Shown: positions 1-11,177 of the stretch, piece by piece
Position numbering within the stretch: the first letter of the stretch is position 1
How the letters are laid out: every line of letters begins with the position of its first letter
Assembly (NCBI GenBank): GCA_963556195.1
Contig: OY744525.1
Location: forward strand, 21,182,843-21,246,842
Direction of reading: 5' to 3'
From: Sepiola atlantica
Lineage: Eukaryota > Mollusca > Cephalopoda > Sepiida > Sepiolidae
Length of the DNA: 64,000 bases
Notes under the pieces: generated by a model
Told to the model about the DNA's origin: nothing
What the model saw: only the letters and a program-made list of their open reading frames with translations
The model's database searches: none
Translations under genes and position numbers: made by a program

Positions 1-475
1 ATCATTAAAATAAGTTTTGGTAAATTTATAGTCTTTAACCCCCACCCCTCAAATCACACTTTGGGGTGCGCTGTGCCTTCCTGCTCCAAGCCTTGAACCC
101 CTATTAACATTTATATTCTGTTTTTTTAAATTTCTATAATGTTCAAATAAAATAAAGTAAAACGTATGTTATTTTTATGGATCTCAAGTGAGAATAAAGA
201 CCTCGCAATAATCTTGCATTCTCTTGGATCAAAATGAAATATACATATCCAAGTATCTTTGGTAATATAGTTCCAGAATACATATGATTATTATCTCCCA
301 AGCCATTGAAGGAGTTCATGAGCAAACAGGCATGAACTACCACTGATAAACCCCCTCCTGTTAAAACCGGGATCAGAGAAACAAATATACCATGAACTTC
401 ATGTGTCATACGGAGAAAAAACAGGCTGTGACAATATCTAATAGGCAAATTACGCATGCCTTGAGATTACAAATA
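1..475. other. No gene recognised; degenerate repeat fragment
   Basis: No convincing coding region. Positions about 80-160 resemble 53720-53790 (both have 'cctgctcc' followed by a 'ttgaaccc' stretch and an AT-rich run), so at least part is a dispersed repeat. A 104-codon open frame on the minus strand (457-143) matches no family I recognise and has no supporting signals. Confidence 0.4.
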
Positions 476-960
476 AATAGTAAACTCATCACACCTGACA
501 TTAACCTATATCTCTACAAAGTTACCATCCACTCATGCATAAAGAATTGTTGCCACATCTGGGCTGGTGCACAATCCACTAGTTTCTCCCTCTTAGAAAA
601 GGTCCAAAACTGAGTCGCCAACTTAATAGGTCCCTCACTATCTATCAAGCTCTAGCCCCTGTCCCATCGCCACAATGTTGCATCCTTGTGCCTTTTTTAC
701 AAGTATACAATGGGTTGTACTCCGATGAACTTGCTGCCCTGGTGCCCCCTTGACGTAAATACACTAGACGAACCCAACAATCAGCTAAGTCCCATTCATT
801 CACTGTTGAGGTCCCCAGATGCAGGAGAGCCTTCTACTCCAACAGCTTCTTTCCTCGTGCTGGCGGCCTTTGGAACTAGCTCCCTGTTTCCCCGACTCTA
901 CTGACATGCAGAAATTTAAAACTAATGTAAACAGACATCTCGCTGCACAGCTCACAACTT
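476..960 (+). pseudogene. LINE reverse transcriptase C-terminal remnant
   Basis: The translation, spread over several frames with stops and frameshifts, shows the region just downstream of the catalytic domain of CR1/jockey-like non-LTR reverse transcriptases: a 'CHIWAG' block (about 553-570), a 'PLSHR' block, then a 'VN.HLA.Q' end near 930-955. The same region is better preserved at 47800-48290, whose nucleotide sequence aligns with it over nearly the whole length. No palm domain or endonuclease is present, so this is a 5'-truncated, dead LINE copy. The exact clade cannot be fixed by eye. Confidence 0.75.
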
Positions 961-1040
961 AGGACGCCCGCCAAAACTTACTCCCTAATTCTCAGTAACA
1001 AGGCAGGTCGCCACTGTAGATGTAAGGGGCTTACGTCTAC

Positions 1041-1073
1041 GTAACGCCCTGAATATGGGGGGGGGCTACTGTA
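1041..1073 (+). mobile_element. Terminus of pogo-like MITE
   Basis: The 'gtaacgcc..gaatatggggg..ctactg' stretch followed by TA matches the right end of the MITE at 2481-2786. The rest of that MITE is missing here; a LINE relic and junk lie to the left. Confidence 0.5.
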
Positions 1074-1074
1074 T

Positions 1075-1122
1075 GTACAAATAAATACTCAATAGTCTAG
1101 ACTAATGAGTATTTATTTGTAC
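1075..1122. repeat. 48-bp near-perfect palindrome
   Basis: The left half starts gtacaaataaatactca and the right half ends tgagtatttatttgtac, around a gtctagac core. Two mismatches are seen in 48 bp. It directly follows the MITE end at 1073. Confidence 0.85.
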
Positions 1123-1163
1123 AAGAAGAAAAGGGAAAAAAAAAGAAAACGTCTTATTATGGA

Positions 1164-2480
1164 AATTTTATTAACGATTCCATGGGTGAAATTTTTAAGC
1201 AGGGCGGGGGGGGGGGGGTCACCTGTATGTCACAGCATCAATATGTGTTAATGACATATCAATGATAATATTATACCCCCTCCTCTCCCCCTCCCAAAAA
1301 ACAAAGCCAACACTCGCCTTAAGTCTGAAGTTATGGTCGAGAATGCCAAGATTGGGGTTGACACACTAAATTGTTCTTTGTTTCTTAATTAAGACAATGA
1401 CAGTCATAAAGTCCAGAATAAGAGTCAAAACGCTGAATTCGACTTTTCCTCATGATACAGACGTTTTGCTGAATAACTTATGCATAATGGCTTCTCAGTA
1501 ATTTTGATCAAAAAATAAATTCGTAAAATTTTTGTTAAATTCGGCAGAAGTATCTCTTTCTTTGAGGGGGGGGGGGAAGTTCTCATGAATTATTATTTAG
1601 ACTAAAATAGTTGCTTTTTTTAGGGATGCAGACGTTTTTTTTATAAAAAATAACTTATTTGCTATTGTTTTTGTTTTCTTGTGTCTTGCTATGGTTGACT
1701 TCTTTTGGTCTTCCATAGTACACGCTCAAACAAGACCAGTTAAACCAGAAGATGTCATCCTGTGGCCGACCAACTTGACAGGAAACTTTTGCTCTGTGTC
1801 AACAATTCAAACCGCTGGTGTATTTTGAGCGATTCTTTTGTCCATTAATCTCCTTCCAAACGGCTGCTCTATCATATGCTATAAACAGAAAACATCAATC
1901 AGAACATGTTTAAAAACCAAAAACAAAACGGCCAATAAAAGGCATAATTAATTCGTGTAATTAATGAACACTTGATAAAGCACAAAAGATTCAGTGATGG
2001 AATTCAATAAGTTCACACCGATTCATCACGAGAATAACATACGTTTTAAAATCCAATTCATAATGTTTTATTTTATTATATACAAGTGTACAATCTCCGT
2101 CAAAAATGTAGAAAAAAGAATTATGCTTCGCTAATGTTCGCACTGATATTCATATAAAGTCACGTCTCAATCTGTGAAGTTAAATAAATAAGACAGAAAA
2201 CGTCTCAAACTGAAAAGTTAAAACTAATAAAAAATAAAGAAACAGTAATCGTTATAGAAAGAAGAAAGGGAAAAAGAAAGAAAACGTCTTATTATGGAAA
2301 TAGAGTTGAGGATTTTATTTCTGAATTCATTTCAGATGGTGTGGGGGTGGGAGGGTTGTTGGATTTTCTATTTGTTTTCTCTCTTTCTTTAAACACTTCA
2401 AATGGTTTCTTCCGGCATTTTTTTATTTAATTTATTCGCTAACTTTTCTGTGATGGGAGGGATTTATATTTATTTATATA
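1164..2480 (+). repeat. Left arm of 2.9-kb inverted repeat
   Basis: This arm is the reverse complement of 2787-4095 with only scattered mismatches and G/C or A/T run-length differences. Checked blocks include the poly-G/'tcacctgtatgtcac' segment (1203-1233 against 4031-4060), the 'cgctcaaacaagaccag' block (1722-1740 against 3530-3550) and the 'gatgggagggatttatatt' block next to the apex. Immediately outside the left edge (1123-1165) lies a second copy of a roughly 40-bp A-rich motif also found inside the arm at 2260-2302. Confidence 0.95.
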
Positions 2481-2786
2481 CAGTGAACCCCCGTTAATCG
2501 CGGGCTCACCATTCGCAGTTTCACTAATATGCGGATTTTTCAGCATAAGCATTGACTTAACATTTTTGCCTTGTTTGGGGTGAACTATGTTAAAAAAAAA
2601 ACTATGTTAAAAAAATTTTTTTTTAAAAACTTGCAAGCAGAAAGAGCTAATCTACGTTAATTTGTTGGTTTTCATGCGAAAAACATGCTATTGTACAAAA
2701 ATTTGATTTTTAGTGAACTTTGAGGTATTCAAATTTATTCATGGGTGTGTCTGAAAAGTAACGCCTGTGAATAGTGGGGGCTACTG
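2481..2786. mobile_element. pogo/Tigger-like MITE at palindrome apex
   Basis: About 306 bp starting CAGTGAACCCCCG and ending GGGGGCTACTG, flanked on both sides by TA. Short GC-rich inverted ends with a TA duplication are typical of pogo/Tigger-type non-autonomous elements. The interior has no coding capacity. Related fragments are seen at 1041-1073 and 48345-48375. Family assignment rests on the termini only. Confidence 0.65.
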
Positions 2787-4095
2787 TATATGAATAAATA
2801 TAAATCCCTCCCATCACAGAAAAGTTAGCGAATAAATTTAAAAAAAAAAATGCCGGACGAAACCATTTGAAGTGTTTAAAGAAAGAGAGAAAACAAATAG
2901 AAAATCCAACAACCCTCCCACCCCCACACCATCTGAAATGGATTCAGAAATAAAATCCTCAACTCTATTTCCATAATAAGACGTTTTCTTTCCTTTTCCC
3001 TTTTTTCTTTCTATAACGATTACTGTTTCTTTATTTTTTATTATTTTTAACTTTTCAGTTTGAGACGTTTTCTGTCTTATTTATTTAACTTCACAGATTG
3101 AGACGTGACTTTATATGAATATCAGTGCGAACATTAGCGAAGCATAATTCTTTTTTCTACATTTTTGACGGAGATTGTACACTTGTATATAATAAAATAA
3201 AACATTATGAATTGGATTTTAAAATGTATGTTATTCTCGTGATGAATCGGTGTGAACTTATTGAATTCCATCACTGAATCTTTTGTGCCTTATCAAGTGT
3301 TCATTAATTACACGAATTAATTATGCCTTTTATTGGCCGTTTTGCTTTTGGTTTTTAAACATGTTCTGATTGATGTTTTCTGTTTATAGCATATGATAGA
3401 GCAGCCGTTTGGAAGGAGATTAATGGACAAAAGAATCGCTCAAAATACACCAGCGGTTTGAAATGTTGACACAGAGCAAAAGTTTCCTGTCAAGTTGGTC
3501 GGCCACAGGATGACATCTTCTGGTTTAACTGGTCTTGTTTGAGCGTGTACTATGGAAGACCAAAAGAAGTCAACCATAGCAAGACACAAGAAAACAAAAA
3601 CAATAGCAAATCAGTTATTTTTTATAAAAAAAGCGTCTGCATCCCTAAAAAAATCAACTATTTTTGTCTAAATAATAATTTAGGAGAACTTCCCCCCCCC
3701 CTCAAAGAAAGAGATACTTCTGCCGAATTTAACAAAAATTTTACGAATTTATTTTTTGATCAAAATTACTGAGAAGCCATTATGCATGAGTTATTCAGCA
3801 AAACGTCTGTATCATGAGGAAAAGTCGAATTCAGCGTTTTGACTCTTATTCTGGACTTTATGACTGTCATTGTCTTAATTAAGAAACAAAGAACAATTTA
3901 GTGTGTCAACCCCAATCTTGGCATTCTCGACCATAACTTCAGACGAGTGTCGGCTTTGTTTTGGGGAGGGGGGGAAAGAAGGGGGTATACTATTATCATT
4001 GATATGTCATTAACACATATTGATGCTGTGACATACAGGTGACCCCCCCCCCGCCCTGCTTAAAAATGTCACCCATGGAATCGTTAATAAAATTC
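2787..4095 (-). repeat. Right arm of 2.9-kb inverted repeat
   Basis: Inverted partner of 1164-2480. Beyond the outer edge the sequence continues without a break into an older DNA-transposon remnant (4040-4450) that is also found at 18426-18800. This suggests the right arm is the original copy and the left arm the inverted duplicate. A 77-codon open frame in the arm (3539-3772) has no recognisable content. Confidence 0.95.
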
Positions 4096-4450
4096 ACAAT
4101 TCTTTTGGCAATCTAACCATATTTGGTAAAAGTCTATGCCTGAAATTGTACACCAAATTTCAATTATGAATATCCAACAGTCTTTGTTTTACCGCGGTTC
4201 AATGAGGACACTTTGGTAATCGTCTTATCAATAGGAGGTGTGATGCTGAATGCGTTTCACCCTCATTGAACCCTAACCATCCAAATTTTTACCTGTGAGG
4301 TTATCTCTAAGATAATCTCTATCAAAACAATTCCCAGACTATTCCTGAATTGAAGAAGGTCATCACAACCAAAATCAGGGCAATGCCAAGCGAGGAACGT
4401 TTCAAAGTTATTGACAATTTTGCACGTCATATCCAGATGTGTTCATTATT
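4040..4450 (+). pseudogene. DDE transposase C-terminal remnant
   Basis: With stops ignored, the frame reads 'FYL.GYL.DN.Y.NN', then 'IPELKKVITTKIRAMPSEER', then 'VIDNFARHIQMC' (about 4290-4440). This is the usual tail of mariner-like DDE transposases found in many invertebrate DNA transposons (WGYLKD.VY...IP.LK..I...V..R...C). The preceding 4070-4200 segment matches 18470-18580. The catalytic DDE core is missing and stops interrupt the frame, so this is a dead remnant. Confidence 0.7.
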
Positions 4451-4464
4451 ATTATAATTTTAAT

Positions 4465-4830
4465 TTTTCGTCTTCTTGAGGCTAGCCGCTTTGTGAATGA
4501 CTTCCAACTTTTGCTGTTGTCGCCAGGATCAGGTTATCTTTAACTGATCCCCTCCATGTCTTAACCAGCCTACCACGTGACTTTGGGTCATCGACATCAA
4601 TGTGAGACACACTTTGCAGCATTATTTTGGATTACTGACGACGGGTGACAGGACCATACAAGTTGAGACGTCATTATGCAACATACTTTTTCATGGAGGC
4701 CGTTAGAGTTAGACTAGCAATTTTCTCCGTCCAATGTGCTGCAGCCAGGACTATGTAATTCTGACATATTGTCGTTGACCATGCTTCGCAGCCATACAAG
4801 AATACAGGTCGGACATCATTTTTTTTAAAT
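4465..4830 (-). pseudogene. LINE reverse transcriptase C-terminal remnant
   Basis: Minus-strand translation starts 'VFLYGCEAWSTT' (about 4815-4780) and later gives 'DVDDPKSRGRLVKTWRGSVK' (about 4610-4550). This is the 'YG.E.W ... GRP.KTW' tail of RTE/craniofacial-type LINE reverse transcriptases. It is broken by stops and a frameshift between the two blocks. No 5' part is present. Confidence 0.7.
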
Positions 4831-5042
4831 CGATGAATCAAACTTTTATTCAAACTATTTTCTTTAAATTACAGATGCATTTTCAACAATGTTATGATTA
4901 CAGTTTATTTTGTTACTTTTAAATTGAAAGACAGACTTAACATATAATAGAAAAAAAATTTATATAAAAGTCGTCAGATTAATTTCAAATTTATTTATGG
5001 ATGATATGGAAAAGAAAAATGAAACTGTTATTTTTCTTGTGA

Positions 5043-7280
5043 AATCCGATGAATAACTATCACATAACAATATAGAGTGTCTAGATGAATAACTATCACA
5101 TAATGAATATCACATAACAATATAGAGTTTCTAGATGAATAACTATCACATAATGAATATCACATAACAATATAAAGTTTCTAGATGAATAACTATCACA
5201 TAATGAATATCACATAACAATATAGAGTTTCTAGATGAATAACTATCACATAATGAATATCACATAACAATATAGAGTTTCTAGATGAATAACTATCACA
5301 TAATGAATATCACATGACAATATAGAGTTTCTAGATGAATAACTATCACATAATGAATATCACATAACAATATAGAGTTTCTAGATGAATAACTATCACA
5401 TAATGAATATCACATAACAATATAGAGTTTCTAGATGAATAACTATCACATAATGAATATCACATAACAATATAGAGTTTCTAGATGAATAACTATCACA
5501 TAATGAATATCACATAACAATATAGAGTTTCTAGATGAATAACTATCACATAATGAATATCACATAACAATATAGAGTTTCTAGATGAATAACTATCACA
5601 TAATGAATATCACATAACAATATAGAGTTTCTAGATGAATAACTATCACATAATGAATATCACATAACAATATAGAGTTTCTAGATGAATAACTATCACA
5701 TAATGAATATCACATAACAATATAGAGTTTCTAGATGAATAACTATCACATAATGAATATCACATAACAATATAGAGTTTCTAGATGAATAACTATCACA
5801 TAATGAATAGCACATAACAATATAGAGTTTCTAGATGAATAACTATCACATAATGAATATCACATAACAATATAGAGTTTCTAGATGAATAACTATCACA
5901 TAATGAATATCACATAACAATATAGAGTTTCTAGATGAATAACTATCACATAATGAATATCACATAACAATATAGAGTTTCTAGATGAATAACTATCACA
6001 TAATGAATATCACATAACAATATAGAGTTTCTAGATGAATAACTATCACATAATGAATATCACATAACAATATAGAGTGTCTAGATGAATAACTATCACA
6101 TAATGAATATCACATAACAATATAGAGTTTCTAGATGAATAACTATCACATAATGAATATCACATAACAATATAGAGTTTCTAGATGAATAACTATCACA
6201 TAACGAATATCACATAACAATATAGAGTTTCTAGATGAATAACTATCACATAACGAATATCACATAACAATATAGAGTTTCTAGATGAATAACTATCACA
6301 TAATGAATATCACATAACAATATAGAGTTTCTAGATGAATAACTATCACATAATGAATATCACATAACAATATAGAGTTTCTAGATGAATAACTATCACA
6401 TAATGAATATCACATAACAATATAGAGTGTCTAGATGAATAACTATCACATAATGAATATCACATAACAATATAGAGTGTCTAGATGAATAACTATCACA
6501 TAATGAATATCACATAACAATATAGAGTGTCTAGATGAATAACTATCACATAACGAATATCACATAACAATATAGAGTTTCTAGATGAATAACTATCACA
6601 TAATGAATATCACATGACAATATAAAGTTTCTAGATGAATAACTATCACATAATGAATATCACATAACAATATAGAGTTTCTAGATGAATAACTATCACA
6701 TAATGAATATCACATGACAATATAAAGTTTCTAGATGAATAACTATCACATAATGAATATCACATAACAATATAGAGTTTCTAGATGAATAACTATCACA
6801 TAATGAATATCACATAACAATATAGAGTTTCTAGATGAATAACTATCACATAATGAATATCACATGACAATATAAAGTTTCTAGATGAATAACTATCACA
6901 TAATGAATATCACATAACAATATAGAGTTTCTAGATGAATAACTATCACATAATGAATATCACATAACAATATAGAGTTTCTAGATGAATAACTATCACA
7001 TAATGAATATCACATGACAATATAAAGTTTCTAGATGAATAACTATCACATAATGAATATCACATAACAATATAGAGTTTCTAGATGAATAACTATCACA
7101 TAATGAATATCACATAACAATATAGTGTCTAGATGAATAACTATCACATAATGAATATCACATAACAATATAGTGTCTAGATGAATAACTATCACATAAT
7201 GAATATCACATAACAATATAGAGTTTCTAGATGAATAACTATCGCATAATGAATATCACATAACAATATAGAGTTTCTAG
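5043..7280. repeat. 50-bp satellite, about 45 copies
   Basis: The unit begins ctagatgaataactatcaca and recurs with an exact 50-bp period across most of the block, with a few shorter units at 7126-7190. Most copies are identical. Variants include gagtgt for gagttt, aacgaat for aatgaat, and cacatgac...aaagttt. No open frame or promoter was recognised. Confidence 0.98.
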
Positions 7281-7380
7281 ACCATCGGATAAGCTACCTG
7301 GGATTGTCTTTTTTCTCAAGCTTCGACTACCTTTCTGTTATCTTCCTGGGATGATAAAAGAGTCTGATCAAGCATGTTTC

Positions 7381-7580
7381 CCTATTTACTTGCCTCCCCA
7401 CGAGGGCAGAGTTAGACACAAGGTCGGTTTTTAACGTGGAGGAAATCTAGCTCCACAAAAAGGGGCATTCTAGATTGGGACAAAAATAAAAATTGCATTT
7501 GTCTAGAAGTATTCATCTTTTACTAAGTGAGGACAGAACAGATACTACACTTTGATGTTAGCCCAAAGACCGAGCAGTGT
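7381..7580 (-). mobile_element. U2-snRNA-headed SINE, copy 1
   Basis: On the minus strand the element starts near 7577 with GCTCGGTCTTTGGGCTAACA and continues CAAAGTGTAGTATCTGTTCT (to about 7534). This aligns with the first roughly 45 nt of U2 snRNA (CTCGGCCTTTTGGCTAAGATCAAGTGTAGTATCTGTTCT split over the same span). A body shared with 41860-42085 and 44040-44255 follows, running to about 7381 (the 'ttgcctccccacgagg' block on the plus strand). It lacks the U2 Sm site and 3' stem-loops, so it is not a functional U2 gene. Confidence 0.75.
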
Positions 7581-7758
7581 CACACAATCTCTTCCAATTC
7601 TAATTTTATTTTCTATTCAACCATATTAAAAGATCGCTTCACATTTGTCCTTTCTGCATTTGACCGGACAATATGCATGAAGATGACTAAAAGAAGTGAA
7701 GACAGTCACAGACAACAGCAGGATTTTAGAAATCTTTTATTAACCATATTCTAAGACA

Positions 7759-8345
7759 ATGGATATGGATGAAAACTCAGATGTGGATAAAGTATATCTG
7801 GATGGCAAAGCTATTGAGTTTGTTGGGAAGCTTTGTTACCTTGGTCATACCATTGAAACACAGGGTGGAGCAGGTGCTAGTTCAATTGCAAAAGTTAGAA
7901 GTGGATGGAGTAAGTTCAGGGAACTTCTGCCATTACTAACCAGCAGAGCGTTACCAGTGTCTAATCTATCAGTCATGCGGTGATGCATGGAAGTGAAACC
8001 TGGCCAGTGAGGGTTGAAGACATGCGTTGCATGGGGAAAAATCATATGAGAATTATACGATGAATGTGTAATGTGAGTGTTAAAGACAAGCTTAGTTCTG
8101 ATGAGCTCAGTGGAAGATTACATTTGGACAGTATAGGGGTGATGTGTGCAGAACAGGAGACTTCAATTGTATGGCCACATTGAAAGAATAGACGAGATTT
8201 CTTAGGTTAGTAGATGTAGAACAGTTAAGGTAGCAGGTCCAGTTCACAGGGGGAAGGGCATGGTAAGAAGTGATAAAAATGGACTTGAGAGAAAGAGAAA
8301 TAAAGACTTGGTGAAAGATAGGTCCGTTTGGAACTCAATTTCTTG
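7759..8345 (+). pseudogene. RTE-type LINE 3' end
   Basis: The open frame at 7759-7983 and its frameshifted continuation show the C-terminal region common in RTE-like LINEs: 'CYLGHTIETQGGAGASS' (about 7831-7881), 'VRSGWSKFRELLPLLTSRAL' (7891-7950), then 'MHGSETWPV.VEDM' in another frame (about 7982-8025) and 'MCNVSVKDKLSS' (about 8063-8100). The catalytic palm domain is absent. A GAT microsatellite follows, as expected for RTE elements, which commonly end in short tandem repeats. Related 3' ends are at 14085-14620 and 21876-22076. Confidence 0.8.
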
Positions 8346-8365
8346 AAGCATGCAAAACGGAATTT

Positions 8366-8383
8366 ATGATGATGATGATGATA

Positions 8384-8414
<31 letters not shown>
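8366..8414 (+). repeat. (GAT)n tail
   Basis: Trinucleotide run of GAT with one imperfect unit, directly after the RTE-like 3' region and probably its tail. The antisense frame would encode polyhistidine and is not taken as a gene. Confidence 0.9.
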
Positions 8415-8416
<2 letters not shown>

Positions 8417-8419
8417 TGC

Positions 8420-9680
8420 CTTGTGAAATTTTGTCCGAAATTTAAAAAAAAAATGATCTAAAAATCTAATGGATACAGAAATACACATATACATATGTTA
8501 TTTTATTTATCCAAGTTATTTCCCTTGGGTTTATTTCTTTGCAACGTTAGAGAAGAAGCTCTCCTATGTGAACGTCTGTAATCTAGTTCCACTCACATGC
8601 AGAATTTAGGACGAGATTTTACCCTCTTGTTCATTCTTCAAAACAGACATACGTTTTTTTAGCTCCTTCTAGGAGCATACCTTTTAAAACCCTAGCAGGC
8701 TTTGTCTCTAGATTGTGACTTCTGATAGCATCCACATAGACTCCCAGAAATACAAATAACTAAATTTTATTCCGACCCCAGCAACAAGTGTTCTTTCTCA
8801 TTGTACTTGGGACTGTAATGTATATAGTTCTCCTTTTGTATATTATATCGTGAACCACCTTACATGTTTTGTAACAAAATGTTACCTGTTTTGTATCCCT
8901 TTTTTATGTTTGTCTTTAGCAAACTGTTTATCTGTCAATAAATATATTTGTAAATACAACTGTTTCTTCACTATTATCATTTTCTTGTTCGTCAAACAAG
9001 ACATTTCCAAACACAGGCCTCACTAAAAATGTAAAAGTTAGAATATAAATATTCGTAGCTTTTTGCATATCGTCAACGTGAGGGCAGGCAGGTCTCAGAA
9101 GAGTTGACAAAACTATTTGACCAATCAGGTTGCAAGCAAGCAGACGATAACCTTTGGAAGAAAAAATAAATAAACATCTGATTTATAATAATTGTTTAGC
9201 TATGGTTTGTTCATTCTTTATTTTTATATGTGTATTTTATTTTGATTTTCTTCGTCTGAATTTATCGTCTGCCAGTCTTCAATTTATCATTTGGTAGTTT
9301 TCGCCTCATCAACTCTCGGGCGCTTCAGAGACCTGCCCTTATGTTGACGGCGTAAAGTCATGGAAACGTGGTGCATTCTCTATAAGAATTCCCATAATAC
9401 ATCTGCTCATAATGAACAATGACAACTTTTTTTATAGGTTTTCCCCACTTACTGGAAGACTCATACAAACAGTGGAAAGTTTAAAAGAACAGGGCTATAA
9501 CATGAATAAAGATGCGTTCAGATTAAAGAAATATGATGAAAATATTAAATTAATCCAAATATTTAGTAATACTACCTTATAATGAAACATGAGCTTCCAA
9601 TCTCCAGTAAGGACCACCAGACATCACAGCCACTGCTACGGGCAGGCATCAATCTTCACAGACTATGCTATTAGCAGGCA
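8420..9680. other. No feature recognised
   Basis: AT-rich sequence with only short open frames and no RNA-like or transposon termini that I can recognise. The 8780-8960 part resembles a LINE 3' UTR in style but I could not match it to another copy here. Confidence 0.4.
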
Positions 9681-9684
9681 TACG

Positions 9685-9751
9685 TTATCACCTACCTGTT
9701 AAGGTAGGTATTAGTCATCACGCACCTGTAAAGGTAGGCATCAGTCATCAC
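9685..9751. repeat. Two-copy 30-bp repeat
   Basis: Two near copies of 'cacctgttaaggtaggtat' plus 'tagtcatcacg' precede the 33-bp minisatellite and share its 'atcacacac' flavour. Confidence 0.6.
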
Positions 9752-10044
9752 ACACGCATCTCTTATTACACACTATTGCAACAAACACGCATCTCTTATT
9801 ACACACCATTGCAACAAACACGCATCTCTTATCACACACCATTGCAACAAACACGCATCTCTTATCACACACCATTGCAACAAACACGCATCTCTTATTA
9901 CACACCATTGCAACAAACACGCATCTCTTATTACACACCATTGCAACAAACACGCATCTCTTATTACACACCATTGCAACAAACACGCATCTCTTATTAC
10001 ACACCATTGCAACAAACACGCATCTCTTATTACACACCATTAGC
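9752..10044. repeat. 33-bp minisatellite, about 9 copies
   Basis: The unit begins cacgcatctcttattacaca and ends ccattgcaacaaa; the period is 33 bp (for example 9788 and 9821). Because 33 is divisible by three, several frames on both strands stay open and give spurious 11-residue-repeat proteins. No start context, splice sites or family similarity supports coding. Confidence 0.95.
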
Positions 10045-10105
10045 ATGAATTGTCGTCATACATTTACAATTAACCTCTATCATCATACATATGAAACTCA
10101 TCTAA

Positions 10106-11175
10106 TCTAATATATAAAGTAAAGTCATTCTCTGTATGAGATCTTTTGTGCATTATAGACTATTGCATACAAACTTAATATTTAATGCTATTATGCCAGT
10201 TATTTATGGCGAGCATTGGGCCATGGTCTTAAAAAAAAACGTACTTCAAATTGATTTTATTGAATACATAATTAATCCTAACCGATATCTTATTTTTGCT
10301 TATCATTAAGAGAAGGTGTAAGAAGACCTTTTCTTCCTGACAGAAGTCCTCTTCCTGTCACTCATTTATATCCAAAACAAATTTAACAAGATTTTTTGTT
10401 GATTCACTGGTATTAATTCATATTTCAAGCATTTCGATTAGCTAATCGACATAGATTTAACTAATTACAGAAATGGTAGTGAGGAGGACAAAAGAATAGA
10501 AAGTAGACAAAAGGTTGAAGAGAGAGACGGAAAGAGAAGGAAGAGTAAAAAGAATCAGTGGGAGTAGAAGGCGTACTTGAATTGCACACATGCTGTTGGA
10601 GTTTTACAGAATATATTCGACATTCTGGCCATGACTGGGTAAGCAAAACATTCAGAATATGAAAACAACATTTTTGAAAGGCTGTTCGTGAGGAGTATGA
10701 GTCAGGGGAAAAAACATGTACAAGTTTCACTCCAAATAATTTACTTGACTAAAATAGGAATTTACAAAAAAAAAACAGTTTTTTCGCAAACAAGTCAGCA
10801 GTTCATAATTTTTAATAGTTTTTTTTTTTAAATTTTGTTACTTTGTAATCCTTTTGAAATTTTAAAAGAATTTGGAATCATTTAAACTGTTGAATAGTAA
10901 GTTTAAAGTTGAGGTCTAAAATTCACAGCAAATCCTCATGTATTGAAAGTTTTAGAGGCTATTTGCCTTAACAAAATTAGTTTTACTTTTATAATAATTT
11001 TGTTCAATTAATAGTACCATCATCATTAAATTAAACTTTTAAAATCTTAATCCTACTAAAAGAAACAAACTTTTCTACCCCAACATCCACCCTCAAGAAA
11101 AACAAAAGCATTACAAAAAGTATAATAATAATGAAAGTAAAAGACTCCCGGGCAACGCCAGGTAGGGACAGCTAG
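10106..11175 (+). mobile_element. Non-autonomous Helitron-like element
   Basis: It starts TCTAATATATAAAGT at 10106, preceded by A, and ends with a GC hairpin (cccgggcaacgccaggta, 11147-11164) followed by ACAGCTAG and then T at 11176. A 5' TC, a 3' hairpin about 10 nt before CTAG, and insertion between A and T are the hallmarks of Helitrons. There is no Rep/helicase coding. Interior blocks (10785-11040) match 29420-30250. Confidence 0.75.
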
Positions 11176-11177
11176 TA

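Noticed and set aside
143..457. 104-codon minus-strand gene
   Set aside because: No recognisable domain or signals in a repeat-rich area.
5043..7280. CRISPR array
   Set aside because: Direct 50-bp tandem repeats without unique spacers, in animal DNA, with no cas genes.
8225..8494. Polyhistidine protein on the minus strand
   Set aside because: Antisense of the (GAT)n tail of an RTE-like element.
9665..10048. Repeat-protein gene with 11-residue units
   Set aside because: Explained by a stop-free 33-bp minisatellite; open on both strands with no splice, start or family support.
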